Shown here: positions 25,767 to 35,386 of the stretch, in pieces
How positions within the stretch are numbered: the first letter of the stretch is position 1
Layout of the letters: every line of letters starts with the position of its first letter
Assembly: GCF_018863395.1 (NCBI RefSeq)
Contig: NZ_JAHKRR010000002.1
Span: 248,001-312,000 of the forward strand
Origin: Sinomicrobium weinanense
Lineage (GTDB): Bacteria > Bacteroidota > Bacteroidia > Flavobacteriales > Flavobacteriaceae
Length of the DNA stretch: 64,000 bases
Reading direction: 5' to 3'
The notes under the pieces: model-generated
Told to the model about the DNA's origin: nothing
Database searches by the model: none
The model's input: the letters and a program-made list of their open reading frames with translations, nothing else
Made by a program: the position numbers and the translations under genes

Positions 25767-27236
25767 ATGAAAAAAAATATAAGACTTTTAGCACTTTTGG
25801 CCCTGGGCCTGGCGGCTTGCCAGCCGGAATTTGACAAACCCGTTGACGAATCCGGGTTCTATTCCGCAGGTGATGCCGATTTTTCCAATTATGTTGCCGT
25901 AGGAAACTCCCTGACCGCCGGTTTTGCCGATAATGCCCTTTACATACAGGGACAGGAGAATTCCTACCCCAATATCATGGCACAACAGTTTGCCCATGTC
26001 GGTGGGAGGGATTTCATCCAGCCTCTTATGAACGATAACATCGGTGGCCTGCTTGCAGGTGGTACTCAGATTGCCGACACCCGGATGGTCCTTAATGCCA
26101 CGGATACAACTTTCGTTAACCTGGACGAACAACCGACTACCGATATAGCCAACACGCTCCAAGGCCCGTTTAACAATATGGGCGTACCGGGAGCAAAGAT
26201 CTACCACCTTGTAGCTGAAGGATACGGCGATATTTCCGGAGTAGGAAGTACGGCCAATCCGTACTTTGTTCGTTTTGCTTCTTCAGCAGGCACTTCGGTC
26301 ATAGCCGATGCTGCTGCCCAAACGCCTACGTTCTTTACCCTCTGGATAGGGAACAATGACATTCTGAGCTATGCCACTTCAGGAGGGGTTGGTGTTGACC
26401 GGACCGGCGATACCAATCTTGCCAATTACAGGAGCAATGACATTACCGACCCCAATGTCTTTGCAGCCGTATACGATCAGTTGTTAACAGCCCTTGCCGG
26501 CAGTGGGGCCAAAGGAGCTGTGGCCAATATCCCGGATGTTACGTCCATTCCTTACTTTACTACAGTACCCTATGCCCCGGTACCTATGGATGCCGGAACT
26601 GCGGCTTACGTAAATTCCCAATACCAGGATTACAACAATGCCATGCTTCAGTATGCAGCTTTGGGATTGATCACCCAGGAAGAAGCCCAAAGACGGCAGA
26701 TAAACTTCCAGGAAGGGCAAAATCCGGTAGTTATTACTGATGAATACTTAACGGCGCTACCCAATCCTCAGGGTGGAGAAATGCCAAAAATAAGGCAAAC
26801 CACACCCGAAGACCTGATTGTATTAACAGCACAGACACATATAGGGCAAGACCCGGATGATCCCTCCATCATTCATGGGGTTTCCGTACCCCTGGAAGAT
26901 CAATGGGTCCTTACCCCCGAAGAACAACTACTGGTAAGCAATGCCCAGACTCAGTACAATGCAACAATAAAAGCCCTTGCAGGGCAATATGAACTGGCCT
27001 TTGTAGATGCACGGGCCATGATGGCGCAAGCTGCCGAAACCGGCATTCCCTATGACGGAGGTGTCCTCACCTCTGCCTATGCCACCGGGGGTGCATTCTC
27101 CCTCGATGGGGTCCATCCCACAGCCAAAGGATATGCCCTGGTAGCCAATGCCTTTATAGAAGCTATAAACGAAACCTATAATTCCACCATCCCCGGAGTG
27201 AATCCGGGAGCTTATCCCGATGTGTTTGTAAAATAG
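25767..27236 (+). CDS. SGNH/GDSL-type lipase lipoprotein
   Basis: A 489-residue surface lipoprotein (lipobox GLAACQPE, Cys at residue 18). Block I is GNSLTAGF near residue 45, with Asn in place of the usual Asp of GDSL. Block III is GNNDIL near 191. The catalytic DxxH is in LDGVHPTAKGYAL near 449. So Ser, Asn, Asp and His of the SGNH site are present. The length exceeds a plain SGNH domain because of inserted segments around 200-380. The pairing with FadL upstream suggests release of fatty acids at the cell surface for uptake. Confidence 0.88.
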   Translation: MKKNIRLLALLALGLAACQPEFDKPVDESGFYSAGDADFSNYVAVGNSLTAGFADNALYIQGQENSYPNIMAQQFAHVGGRDFIQPLMNDNIGGLLAGGTQIADTRMVLNATDTTFVNLDEQPTTDIANTLQGPFNNMGVPGAKIYHLVAEGYGDISGVGSTANPYFVRFASSAGTSVIADAAAQTPTFFTLWIGNNDILSYATSGGVGVDRTGDTNLANYRSNDITDPNVFAAVYDQLLTALAGSGAKGAVANIPDVTSIPYFTTVPYAPVPMDAGTAAYVNSQYQDYNNAMLQYAALGLITQEEAQRRQINFQEGQNPVVITDEYLTALPNPQGGEMPKIRQTTPEDLIVLTAQTHIGQDPDDPSIIHGVSVPLEDQWVLTPEEQLLVSNAQTQYNATIKALAGQYELAFVDARAMMAQAAETGIPYDGGVLTSAYATGGAFSLDGVHPTAKGYALVANAFIEAINETYNSTIPGVNPGAYPDVFVK

Positions 27237-27257
27237 GTATTGTAAAAAATAAAGGAA

Positions 27258-27454
27258 TATAAAAGGAAATATCTAAAAAGTCTTATACTCCGTCATGCTG
27301 AACTTGTTTCAGCATCCCATCGCATTGATCGGACGATCGGTATGGGACCCTGAAACAACCCTTCGACTTTAGTTTATCCTGAGCTTGCTGAAGGGCTCAG
27401 GGTGACAGTTCAGGGTGACGCTAAGACTACTTTTTAGATATTCCCTTTTTTATA
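27258..27454. repeat. Nested inverted-repeat element between convergent genes
   Basis: Outer arms at 27258-27285 and 27422-27454 are inverted copies containing ATATCTAAAAAGT. Inside are a hairpin motif ATGCTGAACTTGTTTCAGCA, the GATGGGA-type motif shared with 260-408, and CTTCGACTTTAG...CTGAAGGGCTCAGGGTGACAG sequences related to 28340-28458, 29745-29795 and 51649-51711. It is the entire gap between the lipase and dipeptidase genes and would form a long double hairpin, so it may terminate transcription from both sides. Confidence 0.8.
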
Positions 27455-27464
27455 CAGCTAAAGA

Positions 27465-28181
27465 TCACTCACAATCCCACCGGAAATTAGCCACCTTTCC
27501 ATTGGAAGCACTGGTAAGGTTGTAATGCCACCACTCGGTGCGAATGGACCAGAAACCGTGTTTTTCCATGGTTTCCTTTAACAGTTTCCTGTTTTTTAAC
27601 ACCTCATCCGGATGCCCGGTATAATCGTGATGGGCTTCCTTTCCGAAAAAGTCAAACCCGGTGCCCATCTCCAGCTCATTGCCATCCGTATCCACAAGGG
27701 TAATATCTACTGCACCTCCCTTGTTGTGAATGGACCCCTTTGCCGGGTCAGCCACATATTGCGGGTTGGGAACTATTTTCCACATTTTCTTTTGTACATC
27801 GTGCGGCCGGTAACAATCAAAGAACTTGATCCGGTAGCCCTGCCCCATCAGTTCCTCATTTGCTGCGATCAGAGCCTTTGCAGTTTTGGCTCGTACATAA
27901 CATTCCGCACAGTCATAAACCTTGGTCTTTAAAAAATTGTCATCCGTGGCATATTTCATATCGTATACAAAATCCCTGTTGTAATCGCGGAGCCTTACAA
28001 AAGTAGTGTCCGCTACATCATCCAGGGAGAGCAGGGCGGGTTCTTCCTCCAGGGCTTTTGTGAGCGTATCCTTTGGGGTCTCTACGGTTTTCTCCTCGGG
28101 GAAGGAGACTTCCCTTTTTTCGTTTTTCTCTTTACAGGCTGTAAAAAGAACAACCATTAATGGTAAAATGATCTTTTTCAT
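27465..28181 (-). CDS. VanX/DdpX-like D-Ala-D-Ala dipeptidase, lipoprotein
   Basis: A 238-residue zinc peptidase of family M15D. It begins with a lipoprotein signal (LMVVLFTACKEK, Cys at 16) and a Glu/Lys-rich linker. Zinc ligands are in SIHNKGGAVDITLVD near residue 150 (SxHxxGxAxD) and in EWWHYNL near 217 (ExxH), with the catalytic Glu just before the second His. The family splits D-alanyl-D-alanine; being exported, it more likely recycles wall dipeptide for nutrition than gives vancomycin resistance. No vanHA genes are nearby. Confidence 0.9.
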   Translation of the reverse strand: MKKIILPLMVVLFTACKEKNEKREVSFPEEKTVETPKDTLTKALEEEPALLSLDDVADTTFVRLRDYNRDFVYDMKYATDDNFLKTKVYDCAECYVRAKTAKALIAANEELMGQGYRIKFFDCYRPHDVQKKMWKIVPNPQYVADPAKGSIHNKGGAVDITLVDTDGNELEMGTGFDFFGKEAHHDYTGHPDEVLKNRKLLKETMEKHGFWSIRTEWWHYNLTSASNGKVANFRWDCE

Positions 28182-28339
28182 ATCACAAAATAAAAGAAAA
28201 ATCCCCTAAGTTCCGGCCTGTTTTTCATATCTTGATGTCCCTGTTGCATATTGAGGTGATTTATTCTTTACATATATTTAGAGCATAAGATCAAAAAAAC
28301 AGCAACCAGGTGTTCCCTGTAAAGAACATTTGCAGCCGG

Positions 28340-28458
28340 TCCCTGACCCCTTCGGTAAATACTATACTGAGTTTCCCCGTACTGAGCTTGCCTGCACTGA
28401 GCTTGTCAAAGTGTCAAAGTGTCGAAGTACTCAGGATAAACTAAAGCCGAAAGAAGGG
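28340..28458. repeat. CTGAGCTTG-type repeat cluster
   Basis: Several copies of ACTGAGCTTG/CACTGAGCTTGTC, two AAAGTGTC units and ACTCAGGATAAACTAAAG. The last motif also occurs in the hairpin at 51649-51711, and as TTTAGTTTATCCTGAGC at 27258-27454. It occupies much of the 344-base gap between the divergent dipeptidase and uridine kinase genes. The rest of the gap (28182-28339) shows nothing I recognise. Confidence 0.65.
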
Positions 28459-28498
28459 AATTTTTGTGAGGTCGTTAACGTTTTTGACTTGGTTTCGT

Positions 28499-28506
28499 TA
28501 AATTTG
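28499..28506 (+). promoter_or_regulatory. -7 box of the uridine kinase gene
   Basis: TAAATTTG is an exact TAnnTTTG match, 20 bases before the ATG. A -33 box at the right distance is not clear. Confidence 0.5.
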
Positions 28507-28525
28507 CCAAAAATCCACACTGTTA

Positions 28526-29134
28526 ATGCTTATAATAGGAATCGCCGGGGGAACGGGTTGCGGCAAAACCACCGTTGTAAACCAGATCATTGACCAATTG
28601 CCGGAAAATGAAGTAGGGGTTATTTCCCAGGACTCTTACTACAAGGACACCTCTCACCTTTCTTATGACGATCGTACCAAAATAAATTTCGATCACCCCA
28701 GGGCCATCGATTTCGACCTCCTGGTCAGTCACCTCAAAACACTCCGGGAAGGAAAGCCCGTACACCAGCCGGTATATTCGTTTGTAAAGCACAACCGTAC
28801 CAGCGATACCATCCTCACCAACCCCAGGAAAGTGATGATCGTGGAAGGCATTCTTATCTTAACCCATGCGGAGATCAGGGATATGTTCGACATCAAGATA
28901 TTTGTACATGCCGATTCCGATGAACGCCTTATCCGAAGGCTTAAGAGAGACATCAATGAAAGGGGCCGGGACCTGGACGAGGTGCTGACACGATACCAGA
29001 CAACCCTGAAACCCATGCATCAGCAATTTATAGAACCCACAAAAGAATATGCGGATATTATTATACCGAACAATAAATATAACACCGTGGCAGTTGATAT
29101 AGTGAGAACAATTATCAACGAAAAACTGGCCTGA
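28526..29134 (+). CDS. udk: Uridine kinase
   Basis: A 202-residue cytoplasmic kinase that phosphorylates uridine and cytidine in pyrimidine salvage. The P-loop GGTGCGKTT is at residues 8-16. The nucleoside-binding region YYKDTSHL near 39, NFDHPRAIDFDLL near 54 and the basic lid RLKRDINERGRD near 138 are conserved. The length is typical. The next gene, divIC, lies 137 bases downstream on the same strand, an arrangement common in flavobacteria. Confidence 0.95.
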   Translation: MLIIGIAGGTGCGKTTVVNQIIDQLPENEVGVISQDSYYKDTSHLSYDDRTKINFDHPRAIDFDLLVSHLKTLREGKPVHQPVYSFVKHNRTSDTILTNPRKVMIVEGILILTHAEIRDMFDIKIFVHADSDERLIRRLKRDINERGRDLDEVLTRYQTTLKPMHQQFIEPTKEYADIIIPNNKYNTVAVDIVRTIINEKLA

Positions 29135-29271
29135 AAAAAGCCGGAGAGCACCTTACTACCCCATAATACAACAGCAATGTCCCACCCAGGATCACGGGAT
29201 ATTATAAGTATGCCTTGAAAACGGGCAAAAATTTGGTAAGCAGGAAAAAAATTATTTATTCATACGGCAAA

Positions 29272-29619
29272 ATGGGCTTCATAAAAAAAATAAGGCAGAA
29301 CAAATGGTTTTCCTTCTTTAGCAATATATACGTTATAGTGCTTACGGTATTTGCGGTATGGATGATCTTTTTCGATACCAATTCGCTGATGACTCATGTG
29401 GAACTCGAAAAGGAGATCGACAAACTGCAAAAACAGAAAGAGTATTTGCGGAAAGAAATTGAAAAAGACAAGGAAATGATCCGGAACCTGGAAAATGACA
29501 ATAACGTAGAAAAATTTGCCCGGGAAGAATATTACTTCAAGAAAGACAATGAAGAAATATACATCATAGAACACCAGGACAGTATAGATCAAAGTAAAAA
29601 GAAGGAGGAAAAGGAATAG
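29272..29619 (+). CDS. FtsB/DivIC-family septum formation initiator
   Basis: A 115-residue division protein with a short cytoplasmic N-terminus, one transmembrane helix (about 16-33, IYVIVLTVFAVWMIFFD), then a leucine/lysine-rich coiled coil (about 44-75) and the conserved NNVEKFAREEYYFKKDNEEIY signature. It works with FtsL/FtsQ at the septum. I choose the ATG at 29272, since the upstream TTG-start extension lacks similarity to the family. Confidence 0.88.
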   Translation: MGFIKKIRQNKWFSFFSNIYVIVLTVFAVWMIFFDTNSLMTHVELEKEIDKLQKQKEYLRKEIEKDKEMIRNLENDNNVEKFAREEYYFKKDNEEIYIIEHQDSIDQSKKKEEKE

Positions 29620-29627
29620 CGGAAAAT

Positions 29628-29662
29628 GATGGGGAGACCGGGGTGACGGGGTGTCCGGGAGA
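29628..29662. repeat. Short GACCGGGG-type 8-mer array
   Basis: Four 8-base units, GATGGGGA, GACCGGGG, TGACGGGG and TGTCCGGG, directly after the DivIC stop codon. A short complementary-looking array (TGTCTCCC, CATCACCC) is at 44875-44898. Confidence 0.55.
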
Positions 29663-29726
29663 TAATAAGAATTCCAGAACTGTAGATTGATGAAAATTGA
29701 TTGAACTATCTTAAAGGGAACCAAAA

Positions 29727-29819
29727 AACTTTGAACTTTGAACCTGTCACCCTGAGCTTGCCTGCACTGAGCATGGCCGAAGTGTCGAAGGGTTGAACAT
29801 TAAACCTGAAACCCAAAAG
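29727..29819. repeat. CTGAGCTTG core flanked by 7-mer units
   Basis: 7-base units (ACTTTGA, ACTTTGA, ACCTGTC) flank the core CCTGAGCTTGCCTGCACTGA followed by GTGTCGAAGG, then GAACATT, AAACCTG, AAACCCA. This combines the 7-mer arms of 37067-37173 with the core seen at 28340-28458. It lies right before the ATG of the mutase small subunit. Confidence 0.7.
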
Positions 29820-29821
29820 GT

Positions 29822-31210
29822 ATGAGCAAACGACTATTTGACGAATTCCCTGAAGTTTCTGCGAAAATGTGGAAACAAAAGATCCAGTTCGACCTTAAGG
29901 GCGGTGATTATAACGCCCTGATATGGAACACCCCCGAAGGTATCGACGTAAAACCCTTTTATCATACAGATGAAATTGTTGCTTCTCCATCCCTCAGCCC
30001 CGGGCCGGCGCATTGGAAAATAACCCAGGCCATCTTTGCCGCCCGTGAAGAAAAGACCAATCAAAAGGTCAAAGACGTTCTGAACTGCGGAGCAGAAAGC
30101 ATATGGCTGACCATCCCTTCAGAAGAAACCGGCCTCTCCCCCCTACTCGAAGGAATTGACCTCTCTTCCACGCCTTTCTATTTCGACACACATTTTCTGT
30201 CGCCCGGTTTCGTTAAAAAACTCAACCATTCCATTCCTTCCCTGAAAAACAGGCAGGTTCATATCCATACAGATATTATCGGCCATCTCGCCCGCAGTGG
30301 CAACTGGTTTTACAACCTGGAAAAAGACCACAACCTATTGCGCGAAATATGCACCCTTTCCGGGGAATTCAGCACTGTAATTTCTGTGGACCTTTCCCTC
30401 TACCAGAATGCCGGGGCCACTATGGTACAGCAACTGGCCTATGCCCTGGCCCATGCCAACGAGTACCTGAATTTTACGGAACAGGAAAAGCTGTCAACGT
30501 TGAAGCAGCAAAAGATCGTGTTCAAAACCGCAGTCGGATCCAATTACTTCTTTGAAATCGCCAAACTCCGGGCCCTGCGCCTGCTGTGGAGCACCCTGGC
30601 CAGCGAATACGATGCACTCCCCGAATGCCATATCCTGGTTCAACCCTCGCGCCGTAACAAAACCCTTTATGACTATAATGTAAATATGCTGCGCACCACC
30701 ACCGAAAGCATGAGCGCCATACTGGGCGGCGCCGATGCCGTTTGCAACCTTCCGTATGATGCCATATACCACAAAGACAACGAATTTGCAGAACGCATAG
30801 CCCGTAACCAGTTGCTCATCCTGAAGCACGAAAGTTATTTTGACAAAGCCGCCAACCCGGCAGACGGAGCATACTACATAGAGGACATCACCACCCGCCT
30901 GGCCGAAAAGGCCCTCGACATCTTCAGGCAAATAGAAGCCGGCGGAGGTTTCCTGAAACAATTGAAAGACCACACCATCCAGAAAAAAATAAAAGAAAGC
31001 GCCCGTGCCGAACAACAGGAATTCGACAAAGGACAGGAAGTTCTGATAGGCACCAACAAATACCCCAACCCCGAAGACCGGATGAAAGAGAACCTTGAAC
31101 TGTATCCTTTTGTCAAGACCCACACCAGGAAAACCCTTATAGAGCCTATCATCGAAAGAAGGTTGTCCGAACAGATAGAACAAGACCGACTAAAACAGGA
31201 ATCCCATTAG
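29822..31210 (+). CDS. mutA: Methylmalonyl-CoA mutase small (beta) subunit
   Basis: A 462-residue catalytically inactive partner of the B12-dependent mutase. It has the TIM-barrel homology of the family, but no cobalamin-binding DxHxxG motif and no C-terminal B12 domain, as is normal for this subunit. Segments such as [34 protein letters not shown] and [15 protein letters not shown] align with the large subunit. It lies four bases upstream of the large subunit. The pair interconverts succinyl-CoA and methylmalonyl-CoA in propionate metabolism. Confidence 0.93.
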   Translation: MSKRLFDEFPEVSAKMWKQKIQFDLKGGDYNALIWNTPEGIDVKPFYHTDEIVASPSLSPGPAHWKITQAIFAAREEKTNQKVKDVLNCGAESIWLTIPSEETGLSPLLEGIDLSSTPFYFDTHFLSPGFVKKLNHSIPSLKNRQVHIHTDIIGHLARSGNWFYNLEKDHNLLREICTLSGEFSTVISVDLSLYQNAGATMVQQLAYALAHANEYLNFTEQEKLSTLKQQKIVFKTAVGSNYFFEIAKLRALRLLWSTLASEYDALPECHILVQPSRRNKTLYDYNVNMLRTTTESMSAILGGADAVCNLPYDAIYHKDNEFAERIARNQLLILKHESYFDKAANPADGAYYIEDITTRLAEKALDIFRQIEAGGGFLKQLKDHTIQKKIKESARAEQQEFDKGQEVLIGTNKYPNPEDRMKENLELYPFVKTHTRKTLIEPIIERRLSEQIEQDRLKQESH

Positions 31211-31214
31211 ATAT

Positions 31215-33347
31215 ATGGCCAGAAAAAATATTCAGCATATAGCCCTTCAAAATATAAAAACCGGGATTGCAGATAAAAACCCGGGGAAATTCCGGACTGC
31301 CGAAGGTATAGAGATCAAACCCGTTTTTTCCAGGAAAGACACGGAAAAAGCCGAACACCTGAATTTTGCCGCGGGCATCCCCCCCTATCTTCGGGGACCG
31401 TACAGCACCATGTACGCAACCCGCCCCTGGACCATCCGCCAGTACGCAGGCTTTTCCACGGCAGAGGAAAGCAACGCTTTCTACCGCCGTAATCTGGCTG
31501 CAGGCCAAAAGGGACTTTCCGTAGCCTTTGACCTTGCCACACACCGGGGCTATGACAGCGACCACGAACGCGTTGTCGGCGACGTAGGCAAGGCCGGAGT
31601 GGCCATCGACTCTGTGGAAGACATGAAAATACTCTTCGACCAGATACCCCTCGATAAAATGTCGGTCTCCATGACCATGAACGGGGCTGTACTTCCCGTT
31701 ATGGCTTTTTATATCGTAGCTGCCAAAGAACAGGGCGTTTCTCCCGAACAACTGTCGGGTACCATACAAAACGATATCCTCAAGGAATTTATGGTAAGGA
31801 ACACTTATATCTACCCGCCTACCCCTTCCATGAAGATCATTGCCGATATTTTTGCATACACCAGCAAAAACATGCCCAAGTTCAACAGCATCAGTATTTC
31901 GGGCTATCATATGCAGGAAGCCGGGGCCACAGCCGATATTGAGCTGGCCTATACCCTGGCTGACGGACTGGAATACATCAAAACAGGACTCAAGGCGGGA
32001 ATGGACCTTGATAAATTTGCCCCCCGCCTCTCCTTTTTCTGGGCCATCGGAATGAACCACTTTATGGAGATCGCCAAAATGCGGGCCGGGCGTATGCTCT
32101 GGGCAAAACTGGTCAAACAATTTGGCCCTAAGAACGAAAAATCCCTGTCATTGCGTACCCATTGCCAGACCAGCGGATGGAGCCTTACGGAACAAGACCC
32201 GTTCAACAACGTGGCCCGTACCTGTATAGAAGCCGCAGCAGCAGCCTTCGGAGGTACACAGTCTTTACACACCAATGCCCTGGACGAAGCCATTGCCCTT
32301 CCCACCGATTTCTCTGCAAGGATAGCGCGTAACACCCAACTGTTCTTACAGGAAGAAACCAAAATAACCAAAACCGTCGATCCCTGGGCTGGAAGCTATT
32401 ACGTAGAATACCTCACCCATGAGATCGTACAAAAAGCCTGGAAGCTCATACAGGAAGTGGAGGAGCTCGGCGGTATGACCAAAGCCATAGAAGCCGGTAT
32501 CCCAAAAATGCGTATCGAAGAAGCGGCAGCCCGGAAACAGGCCCGTATCGATAGCGGACAGGACATCATCGTTGGTGTCAACAAGTATAAACTCGAAAAA
32601 GAAGATCCCCTGCAGATCCTGGAAGTCGATAACCAAAGCGTAAGAAAACAACAGATCAGGCGCCTGGAGGAGATCAAATCCCGAAGGGATGCCCAAAAAG
32701 TGGAAGAGGCGCTCCAAAAACTGTCCGAATGTGCCCGTACGGGTGAAGGAAATTTATTAGCTTTATCCGTCGAAGCTGCACGGCACAGGGCCACACTGGG
32801 TGAAATAAGCGATGCCCTCGGTGCGGTTTTCGGAAGGCATAAAGCAAAAATCCAATCATTTACCGGCGTGTATTCCAAAGAGATCAAAAACGACAAAAGT
32901 TTTGAAAAAGCCAGGCAACTGGCCGACAAATTCGCCGAGCTGGAAGGCCGCAGGCCCAGGATCATGATTGCTAAAATGGGACAGGACGGCCATGACCGCG
33001 GGGCCAAAGTAGTAGCCACAGGTTATGCCGACGTAGGCTTTGATGTAGATATAGGCCCCTTGTTCCAAACCCCGGAAGAAGCCGCCAAACAGGCTGTGGA
33101 AAACGATGTGCACATCCTTGGCGTTTCATCCCTGGCCGCCGGGCACAAAACCCTCGTTCCCCGGGTTATCGAGGCCCTGAAGGAATACGGCAGGGAAGAT
33201 ATCCTCGTCATTGTAGGAGGTGTTATCCCTTCACAGGATTACGAATTTCTTTTTGACGCCGGAGCTGTTGCCGTTTTTGGCCCGGGTACCAAAATCAGTG
33301 ATGCAGCGATACAGATACTCGAGGTTTTGCTGGAAATTAGCGAATAA
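31215..33347 (+). CDS. mutB: Methylmalonyl-CoA mutase large (alpha) subunit
   Basis: A 710-residue adenosylcobalamin-dependent enzyme. Substrate-binding TIM barrel at about 45-430 ([20 protein letters not shown] near 59, [16 protein letters not shown] near 312). B12-binding domain at about 575-710 with the lower-ligand motif [13 protein letters not shown]. It converts (R)-methylmalonyl-CoA to succinyl-CoA or the reverse. No cobalamin riboswitch is visible upstream of the operon. No meaB/ArgK-type chaperone or epimerase gene is adjacent. Confidence 0.97.
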   Translation: MARKNIQHIALQNIKTGIADKNPGKFRTAEGIEIKPVFSRKDTEKAEHLNFAAGIPPYLRGPYSTMYATRPWTIRQYAGFSTAEESNAFYRRNLAAGQKGLSVAFDLATHRGYDSDHERVVGDVGKAGVAIDSVEDMKILFDQIPLDKMSVSMTMNGAVLPVMAFYIVAAKEQGVSPEQLSGTIQNDILKEFMVRNTYIYPPTPSMKIIADIFAYTSKNMPKFNSISISGYHMQEAGATADIELAYTLADGLEYIKTGLKAGMDLDKFAPRLSFFWAIGMNHFMEIAKMRAGRMLWAKLVKQFGPKNEKSLSLRTHCQTSGWSLTEQDPFNNVARTCIEAAAAAFGGTQSLHTNALDEAIALPTDFSARIARNTQLFLQEETKITKTVDPWAGSYYVEYLTHEIVQKAWKLIQEVEELGGMTKAIEAGIPKMRIEEAAARKQARIDSGQDIIVGVNKYKLEKEDPLQILEVDNQSVRKQQIRRLEEIKSRRDAQKVEEALQKLSECARTGEGNLLALSVEAARHRATLGEISDALGAVFGRHKAKIQSFTGVYSKEIKNDKSFEKARQLADKFAELEGRRPRIMIAKMGQDGHDRGAKVVATGYADVGFDVDIGPLFQTPEEAAKQAVENDVHILGVSSLAAGHKTLVPRVIEALKEYGREDILVIVGGVIPSQDYEFLFDAGAVAVFGPGTKISDAAIQILEVLLEISE

Positions 33348-33468
33348 AACACAGAACGGTATCTTCAAATAACAGGTTCAATACATCCGGAACAATAAGG
33401 ATAATCTTTTAACAGGACACTTATTATGCCTGCATAATATTTTATATCTTTACCAAAACAAGCATCCT

Positions 33469-34347
33469 ATGTATACCGACAAAATGCTCCGTGACGACGC
33501 TCTTAAAGACAAAAACATTGTAGTGACCGGAGGCGGTAGCGGCCTGGGCAAGGCCATGACCCGCTACTTCCTCGAACTCGGCGCCAAAGTGGCCATTACT
33601 TCCCGTAATCTCGAAAAACTGGAAGACACGGCCAAAGAACTCGAGGATGAAACTGGAGGAACCTGTTTCCCCGTACAATGCGATGTCCGTCATTACGACC
33701 AGGTAGAAGCCATGCTCGGACAAGTGATTGATGCCTTTGGCCAAGTAGATGTACTCCTTAACAATGCCGCCGGGAACTTCATATCCCCTACCGAAAGGCT
33801 ATCGGCCAACGCTTTTGATACCATCATTGATATTGTTCTCAAAGGAAGTAAAAACTGTACCCTGGCCTTTGGAAAACACTGGATTGAGAAAAAACAGCAA
33901 AATACTACCGTTTTAAATATCGTCACCACCTATGCCTGGACAGGATCTGCCTATGTGGTACCCAGTGCCACGGCAAAAGCCGGCGTATTGGCCATGACCC
34001 GAAGCCTTGCAGTAGAATGGGCCAAATACGGCATCCGCTTTAATGCCATTGCCCCCGGCCCCTTCCCTACCAAGGGCGCATGGGACAGGCTGTTGCCGGG
34101 CGACCTGAAAGAAAAGTTCGACCTGGCCAAAAAAGTACCGCTGAAACGCGTAGGCGAGCACCAGGAACTGGCCAATCTCGCCGCTTATCTCGTTTCTGAT
34201 TTTTCTGCTTATCTCAATGGTGAGGTCATTACCATAGACGGCGGTGAGTGGTTGAAAGGTGCCGGGCAGTTTAACCTCCTGGAACAAATACCGGAGCAGA
34301 TGTGGGATATGCTGGAAGAAATGATACGCAGTAAAAAAGGAAAGTGA
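33469..34347 (+). CDS. SDR-family 2,4-dienoyl-CoA-reductase-like enzyme
   Basis: A 292-residue Rossmann protein. NADP(H)-binding TGGGSGLGKA is near residue 20 and NNAAGNF near 97. At the place of the usual YxxxK the sequence is SATAK (in VPSATAKAGV), a feature of mitochondrial/peroxisomal 2,4-dienoyl-CoA reductases, where Lys is kept and Tyr is supplied elsewhere. NAIAPGPFPTKGAW near 193 also fits that group. It probably acts in oxidation of unsaturated fatty acids, consistent with FadL and the lipase nearby. TATCTTTA, 19 bases before the ATG, is a near-consensus -7 box. Confidence 0.85.
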   Translation: MYTDKMLRDDALKDKNIVVTGGGSGLGKAMTRYFLELGAKVAITSRNLEKLEDTAKELEDETGGTCFPVQCDVRHYDQVEAMLGQVIDAFGQVDVLLNNAAGNFISPTERLSANAFDTIIDIVLKGSKNCTLAFGKHWIEKKQQNTTVLNIVTTYAWTGSAYVVPSATAKAGVLAMTRSLAVEWAKYGIRFNAIAPGPFPTKGAWDRLLPGDLKEKFDLAKKVPLKRVGEHQELANLAAYLVSDFSAYLNGEVITIDGGEWLKGAGQFNLLEQIPEQMWDMLEEMIRSKKGK

Positions 34348-34548
34348 CGCTGATAAGGTCACGAGTCCTGAGACTCGCCATAGCGAAGTGAACTGACAAA
34401 ATCGCGGGTCCCGGGCTTGCGACAACACAGGGATTCGCGATAGCGATTTGATATATATAATCCTTTTAATTCCAGGATTCCAGGACTCCAAAACCAAGAA
34501 ACCCGAATACTCGCAACCCGCGCACCCGCAGGCTCGTGGCACTGTTAA
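34348..34548. repeat. Mixed repeat cluster upstream of parA
   Basis: Two related blocks, GACTCGCCATAGCGAAGTGA (34373-34392) and GATTCGCGATAGCGATTTGA (34432-34451), then a TTCCAGGA/CTCCAAAA/ACCCGAAT-type array with a 7-8 base period to about 34535. A TCACGAGTCCTGAGACTCG hairpin is at the left. No parS-like palindrome (GTTNCACGTGNAAC) is visible here. Confidence 0.6.
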
Positions 34549-34612
34549 CAAATTTCATTTTCAAAACCCGGAAATAGTTGTATTTTTACCTGTCTAAATC
34601 CAATTAAAATTC

Positions 34613-35386
34613 ATGGGTAAAATTATAGCAATTGCGAATCAAAAAGGCGGTGTAGGTAAGACGACTACCTCCGTAAACCTGGCTGCCTCTCTCGGTGTTC
34701 TGGAGAAGAAAGTTCTCCTCATCGATGCCGACCCGCAAGCCAATGCCACTTCCGGACTGGGACTGGATGTAGAGGAAATAGAAGTAGGCGCCTACCAGAT
34801 CCTGGAGCATACCATGAAGGCCAGGGATGCCATTATCGGCACTGATTCTCCCAATGTGGATCTTATCCCTGCACATATAGACCTGGTTGCCATAGAGATC
34901 GAACTCGTGGACAAAGACAAAAGAGAATATATGCTTAAGGAGGCCCTTAGCGATCTCCGGGACGAATACGATTATATATTGATAGACTGCGCACCTTCGC
35001 TCGGACTCCTCACCCTCAACGCATTGACTGCAGCAGACTCTGTGATCATTCCGATCCAGTGCGAATATTTTGCCCTGGAAGGCCTTGGGAAACTGCTGAA
35101 TACCATTAAAAGTGTACAAAAAATCCACAACCATAACCTGGATATAGAGGGATTGTTACTCACCATGTACGATTCCAGGCTGCGCCTTTCCAACCAGGTA
35201 GTGGAAGAAGTACAGAAACACTTCAACGACATGGTATTCGAAACCATTATCCAGCGGAATGTACGCCTCAGCGAGGCCCCAAGTTACGGGGAAAGTATCA
35301 TTAATTACGATGCAAGCAGCAAAGGAGCTACAAATTACTTAAATTTGGCGCACGAAATCATCAAAAAGAACAAGCAAACGGTTTAA
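34613..35386 (+). CDS. parA: Chromosome-partitioning ATPase ParA
   Basis: A 257-residue ParA/Soj-type ATPase of 'short' form without an N-terminal DNA-binding domain. The deviant Walker A motif KGGVGKTTT is at residues 10-18, with Walker A' [11 protein letters not shown] near 36 and Walker [13 protein letters not shown] near 121. It binds DNA non-specifically when ATP-loaded and positions ParB-parS complexes. Stop and next start overlap by one base (TAATG), coupling it to parB. TATTTTTA, about 30 bases upstream, may be the -7 box. Confidence 0.95.
   Translation: MGKIIAIANQKGGVGKTTTSVNLAASLGVLEKKVLLIDADPQANATSGLGLDVEEIEVGAYQILEHTMKARDAIIGTDSPNVDLIPAHIDLVAIEIELVDKDKREYMLKEALSDLRDEYDYILIDCAPSLGLLTLNALTAADSVIIPIQCEYFALEGLGKLLNTIKSVQKIHNHNLDIEGLLLTMYDSRLRLSNQVVEEVQKHFNDMVFETIIQRNVRLSEAPSYGESIINYDASSKGATNYLNLAHEIIKKNKQTV

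Noticed and set aside
29215-29271. TTG-initiated N-terminal extension of the DivIC-like protein
   Set aside because: The added residues are absent from the family, and the ATG at 29272 gives the expected short cytoplasmic tail before the membrane helix.
29620-29821. Cobalamin riboswitch upstream of the mutase operon
   Set aside because: No B12-box-like sequence is visible; the leader is made of repeat units.
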